Part shown: in pieces, positions 60,872 to 64,000 of the stretch | Position numbering within the stretch: position 1 is the stretch's first letter | How the letters are laid out: each line of letters opens with the position of its first letter | NCBI GenBank assembly: GCA_017302295.1 | Contig: JAFLDS010000006.1 | Location: forward strand, 62,001-126,000 | DNA from: Thauera sp. | GTDB lineage: Bacteria > Pseudomonadota > Gammaproteobacteria > Burkholderiales > Rhodocyclaceae | Reading direction: 5' to 3' | DNA length: 64,000 nucleotides | Notes under the pieces: generated by a model | Told to the model about the DNA's origin: nothing | Databases searched by the model: none | Seen by the model: only the letters and a program-made list of their open reading frames with translations | Translations under genes and position numbers: made by a program

Positions 60872-61681
60872 TCAGCCCGGTTTGCCGGTTCGCTTCAGCA
60901 TGCCGCGCTGGGGGTCGTACCCCCAGGTGGCGAGCAAGAAAAATGCCACCAGACACCCGCCGACGACCGCCAGAGACAGCGGCGCAACCTGGCCATACAA
61001 GGCGAACCGGATCGCCTCGACTGCATGCGTGAAGGGGTTCCAGCGCGCGATGAGATGGATCACCGCTGCGCCGGACTCCTCCAGCTTCCACAAGGGATAC
61101 AGCGCCGGCGACAGGAAGAACATCGGGAAGATGACGAAATTCATCGTGCCGGCAAAATTCTCGAGTTGCCTGATCTGCACCGACAGCAGCAGGCCCAGCG
61201 CGCCCAGCATCATGCCGCTCAGCACCAGCACCGGCAGCGCCTGCAGCCAGCCGATCCACGGCACCGTGACACCGAACAGCGCGGCGATGATCAGGAACAC
61301 ATAGGCCTGCAGCACCGACAGCAAGGTGCCCGCCAGCAGCTTGGCGAGCAGCAGATACCAGCGCGGCAGCGGCGCGGTCAGCAGCAGGCGCATCACCCCC
61401 ATCTCGCGGTCATACACCATCGCCAGCGAGGACTGCATTCCGTTGAACAGCAGCACCATGCCGAGCAGGCCCGGCACGATATAGACCTGGTACGGGATGT
61501 AGGTGTCGTAGGGCGGGATGATGGACACGCCGAACACGTTCTGGAAACCCGCGGCGAACACCACCAGCCAAAGCAGCGGGCGGACCAGCGCCGAGGCGAA
61601 GCGACCGCCCTGACGGACGAACTTCGCCATCTCGCGGCTGGCGACGGCCTGGAGGGCGAGCAGGGCGTGAGCGAGTCTCAT
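60872..61681 (-). CDS. ABC-2 type transporter permease
   Basis: This 269-residue inner-membrane protein has six predicted helices and the ABC-2 layout (FGVSIIPPYDTYIPYQVYIVPGLLGMVLLFNGMQSS, then REMGVMRLLLTAPLPRWYLLLAKLLAG). It probably moves a molecule linked to PQQ-dependent oxidation. No ATP-binding partner is encoded between it and the neighbouring genes. The partner may lie past the window end. Confidence 0.9.
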   Translation of the reverse strand: MRLAHALLALQAVASREMAKFVRQGGRFASALVRPLLWLVVFAAGFQNVFGVSIIPPYDTYIPYQVYIVPGLLGMVLLFNGMQSSLAMVYDREMGVMRLLLTAPLPRWYLLLAKLLAGTLLSVLQAYVFLIIAALFGVTVPWIGWLQALPVLVLSGMMLGALGLLLSVQIRQLENFAGTMNFVIFPMFFLSPALYPLWKLEESGAAVIHLIARWNPFTHAVEAIRFALYGQVAPLSLAVVGGCLVAFFLLATWGYDPQRGMLKRTGKPG

Positions 61682-61703
61682 CGAGGTCGTTTAATCCGGT
61701 CAG

Positions 61704-62981
61704 TCAGAACTTGCAGCGGCTGTCGCGCTTGTCGAAGCCCAGCGTGTCCATGTTGTTGGTCTGGTGCAGGAAGCCCTGGATGGGCGCGCGCTCGATCACC
61801 GCGTTGTGGGTGGCGAGCAGCATCGGCTGGCGCAGCTGGCCGTCCCAGGGCCGGAAGCCGAGGCGGTTGCCCTTGAAGCCATCGATGGTGATCTCGTCAC
61901 CGCCGATGTACTTCGCCAGCGTGCGGAAGTCGCCGTTGCTGGTGCGCACCACCGCCTCCACCACCGCCTTCACCGCGATCCACGCTGCCCAGTCGGGGCT
62001 CGCCATGCGGCGCGCAGCCTGCTTCTCGAGCCGGCTGCTGAGCTGCGGGGCGCCGTGGCGCTCCCACGACCAGTGCCAGGCTTCCGCTACCAGCCCTTCG
62101 CTGCCCACCACCGGCCGCGGGCGCACGGTGCGGTAAGGCACGCTGCGCGCGAACTCGCCGTCGGTGTCGGCAACGAACACCGCGTCGTAGTCCGGACCGG
62201 CGGTGAGCAGACCGACATTGCCCTGATCGCGCTGGCGCGGATCGTTGCTGAGCAGGAAGGAGCGCTTCTCCACGATCTTGAGGCCGAAGCGCCGCGCCGA
62301 GTTCTCGAACGCGGCGGACTCGAGCCTGTCGTCGGCACGCGGCCCCTCGAGCAGCAGCACCGTCCGCCACTTGCGCGACACGAGATACTGGGCCATCGCG
62401 TCGGCCTGCATGGCGTGGTTGGGAAGGGTGTGCAGCAGGTTGGGCTGGCACTGCTCCTGGCGCAGCGCATCGTCCGCGGCCGATACGTTGAACAGCAGCA
62501 GCTCACGCCCGCGCAGCGCCTGGGCGACCTCCGCGACCACCGCGCCCGGCGCATCGATAAGGAAGAAGCGGACGCCGGCAGTGTTGAGCTTGCCGACCTG
62601 CTCGACCAGACCTTTCGCGTCGTCGGCCTGCACGCGCTCGAGCGCGAATTCGGCGCCGACCGCCTGGCCGACGAAGCGCGACTCGCGCAGCGCCACCTCC
62701 GCGCCCGCCAGCGGCCGTCCGAGGGGACGCGCCATGGGGCGGAAGTAGAGCTTCTCCTCGTCGTAGCGGACGTCGTTGTTCAGCTCGAGGAAACCGAACT
62801 TCACCGGCGCAGCGTGCGTCGGCGCAACGAGCAGCAGGCTCGCCGCCGCGACGCCCAAGGCGCAACGCAGCCAGCGTTTCGCCTTCCAGTGCTGCGCGGC
62901 GCGCGCGTGCGCATGGGCAAACATGGCTTGAATGTGCATCGGCCAGGCTCCAGTCTTTTCCGGCTCCACTGATAAGGTCAT
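61704..62981 (-). CDS. Periplasmic substrate-binding protein linked to PQQ catabolism
   Basis: This 425-residue ABC substrate-binding protein of the type 1 fold (similar to branched-chain amino acid binding proteins) has its signal after residue 40 (ALGVAAASLLLVAPTHA). The mature part begins VKFGFLELNNDVRYDEEKLYF, and QGNVGLLTAGPDYDAVFVADTDGEF and RPVVGSEGLVAEAWHWSWERHGAPQL match the PQQ-associated group. The start may also be 62939, which shortens the pre-signal tail. It lies 7 bp after the propeller gene and 22 bp before the permease. Confidence 0.88.
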   Translation of the reverse strand: MTLSVEPEKTGAWPMHIQAMFAHAHARAAQHWKAKRWLRCALGVAAASLLLVAPTHAAPVKFGFLELNNDVRYDEEKLYFRPMARPLGRPLAGAEVALRESRFVGQAVGAEFALERVQADDAKGLVEQVGKLNTAGVRFFLIDAPGAVVAEVAQALRGRELLLFNVSAADDALRQEQCQPNLLHTLPNHAMQADAMAQYLVSRKWRTVLLLEGPRADDRLESAAFENSARRFGLKIVEKRSFLLSNDPRQRDQGNVGLLTAGPDYDAVFVADTDGEFARSVPYRTVRPRPVVGSEGLVAEAWHWSWERHGAPQLSSRLEKQAARRMASPDWAAWIAVKAVVEAVVRTSNGDFRTLAKYIGGDEITIDGFKGNRLGFRPWDGQLRQPMLLATHNAVIERAPIQGFLHQTNNMDTLGFDKRDSRCKF

Positions 62982-62988
62982 GGTTGCC

Positions 62989-63972
62989 TCAGTCGTCGGC
63001 CACCACGCCGTAGGGTACGCGCCCCACCGGTACCGACTTCAGCACCTTGAGCGACTTCGTGTCGACGATGGACAGGTCGTCCGACAGGCCATTCACCACG
63101 TACAGCAGGCCCTCGTCGCGGCTCAGCTGCACGCCCCAGGCGCGGCTGCCGACGAGCACGTAGCCCTTCACCGCGCGCGTCGCCACATCGACCACCGCGA
63201 CGTGGTTGGCGCGCCCCAGCGTAACGTAGGCGGTCTTGCCGTCGCGCGTCATGGCGATGCCGACCGGCGTCACATCGTCCCTGCGAAAGCCCTTGGGCTC
63301 GAATGCCACCGAGCCCTTCACCTTGTTCGAGGGGCCATCGATGATCGTGATCGATGCGCCCAGCTCGTTGGTGACCCACACCTCGGCGCCATTGGGCGTG
63401 ATCGCGAAGCGCCGCGGCCGGTTACCGACGACCACGTTGGCCAGGATCTTGTTGGTCGCGGTGTCGATGACATGCACCATGTTCGCCACTTCTGACGTGA
63501 TGTAGGCGCGGCTGCCGTCGGGGCTCACCATCACCCCCTCGGGCTCCTCGCCCACCTCGATCTTCGCCACCGTCCTGCCGGTGGCGAAATCGACCACCGA
63601 CACCTGCGCGTCCTCCTCGTTGGTCACGTAGATGTGCTTGCCGCCCTTGTCGAAGGCAAAGGCCTCCGGATCGTCACCCACCGGAATCGTGCGCGTGACC
63701 GCCAGCCTGGCGATGTCGATCACCTCCAGCCGATGCTTTTTGCTGGCAATCACATACACCTGCGAGCCATCCGCGCTGAGCTTCATGTCGCGCGGCCGCT
63801 CGCCCGTCGGGATGGTCTTCACCACCGCGTAGGTTTTGCCGTCGAGCACCGTCACCGCATTGTCGTTTTCGCTGCTGACGAAGAGATAGCCCGTCCCCTT
63901 CGCAAGTGCCGTCCCCGGCGTGAGCGCGATCAATGCCATTCCCAGCGTCGTCGCAAGCATCGTCTTCTTCAT
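62989..63972 (-). CDS. YVTN-type beta-propeller protein linked to PQQ catabolism
   Basis: This 327-residue exported protein has a signal ending at ALA and about seven YVTN repeats (for example YLFVSSENDNAVTVLDGKTYAVVKTIPTGE, HIYVTNEEDAQVSVVD, AYVTLGRANHVAVVD). It has no PQQ ligand residues that I recognise. Such proteins are regular partners of the ABC genes next to alcohol quinoproteins. It heads the minus-strand operon, and its promoter region starts at the window end. Confidence 0.88.
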   Translation of the reverse strand: MKKTMLATTLGMALIALTPGTALAKGTGYLFVSSENDNAVTVLDGKTYAVVKTIPTGERPRDMKLSADGSQVYVIASKKHRLEVIDIARLAVTRTIPVGDDPEAFAFDKGGKHIYVTNEEDAQVSVVDFATGRTVAKIEVGEEPEGVMVSPDGSRAYITSEVANMVHVIDTATNKILANVVVGNRPRRFAITPNGAEVWVTNELGASITIIDGPSNKVKGSVAFEPKGFRRDDVTPVGIAMTRDGKTAYVTLGRANHVAVVDVATRAVKGYVLVGSRAWGVQLSRDEGLLYVVNGLSDDLSIVDTKSLKVLKSVPVGRVPYGVVADD

Positions 63973-64000
63973 CGGCTTCGTCTCCTCTTGGCGCCGTGCA

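Noticed and set aside
1-64000. tRNA, rRNA or CRISPR array
   Set aside because: No cloverleaf-like, rRNA-like or regularly spaced repeat sequence was recognised by reading. Small RNAs cannot be excluded without computation.

Overview
The window looks like a high-GC betaproteobacterial chromosome, most likely Rhodocyclales (Thauera/Azoarcus/Zoogloea-like). I infer this from protein flavour, GC-rich codon use and the mix of glyoxylate-shunt, two-component and C1 genes. It was not tested by any search. No rRNA, tRNA or CRISPR array was seen.

Layout. Positions 1-15.9 kb hold ordinary housekeeping genes: the 3' part of clpA, rraA, aceA with a clear promoter and palindromic operator, a Spy-like periplasmic protein divergent from an OmpR/EnvZ-type pair, glpK-glpD, a DMT transporter, a small SpoIIAA-like protein with an SseA-type sulfurtransferase, murI, tyrS and an M23 peptidase. 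Positions 15.95-21.68 kb are a compact integrative element inserted in the 3' end of erpA. It duplicates the last 77 bp of that gene at both ends. It carries a tyrosine integrase, two small proteins, a P4-alpha-like primase-helicase, and a roughly 1 kb non-coding part with an iteron array, nested hairpins and integrase arm-type repeats. Intact erpA and argC follow.

From about 23.1 kb to the window end is a methylotrophy island. It begins with an AcoR-like sigma-54 activator. It contains the tetrahydromethanopterin (H4MPT)/methanofuran formaldehyde oxidation pathway (fae, mtdB, mch, fhcBADC), and many genes for making H4MPT, methanofuran and pterin precursors: pabBC, mfnB-like, an amino-acid kinase, a beta-RFAP synthase, a DHPS-like protein, a DmrB-like flavoprotein, folB, a CitG-like protein, three ATP-grasp proteins and a pterin dehydratase fused to one of them. 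The lanthanide-type methanol dehydrogenase module xoxF-xoxG-xoxJ follows, preceded by a textbook -24/-12 promoter. After it come periplasmic quinoprotein-associated proteins (two metallo-beta-lactamase-fold proteins, a SoxYZ-like carrier, DUF2380, a YVTN propeller, a substrate-binding protein, an ABC-2 permease) and a zinc-ribbon/PAS/GGDEF protein.

How it works together. XoxF would oxidise methanol or other alcohols in the periplasm and pass electrons to XoxG. Formaldehyde would be captured on H4MPT by Fae, oxidised by MtdB, hydrolysed by Mch, and released as formate through FhcABCD and methanofuran. The neighbouring biosynthetic genes supply both C1 carriers. The most novel-looking items are the erpA-targeting satellite-like element, the sigma-54 control of xoxF, the ATP-grasp/pterin dehydratase fusion, a Fae paralogue without the catalytic histidine, and a metallo-beta-lactamase-fold protein that has lost its metal ligands.
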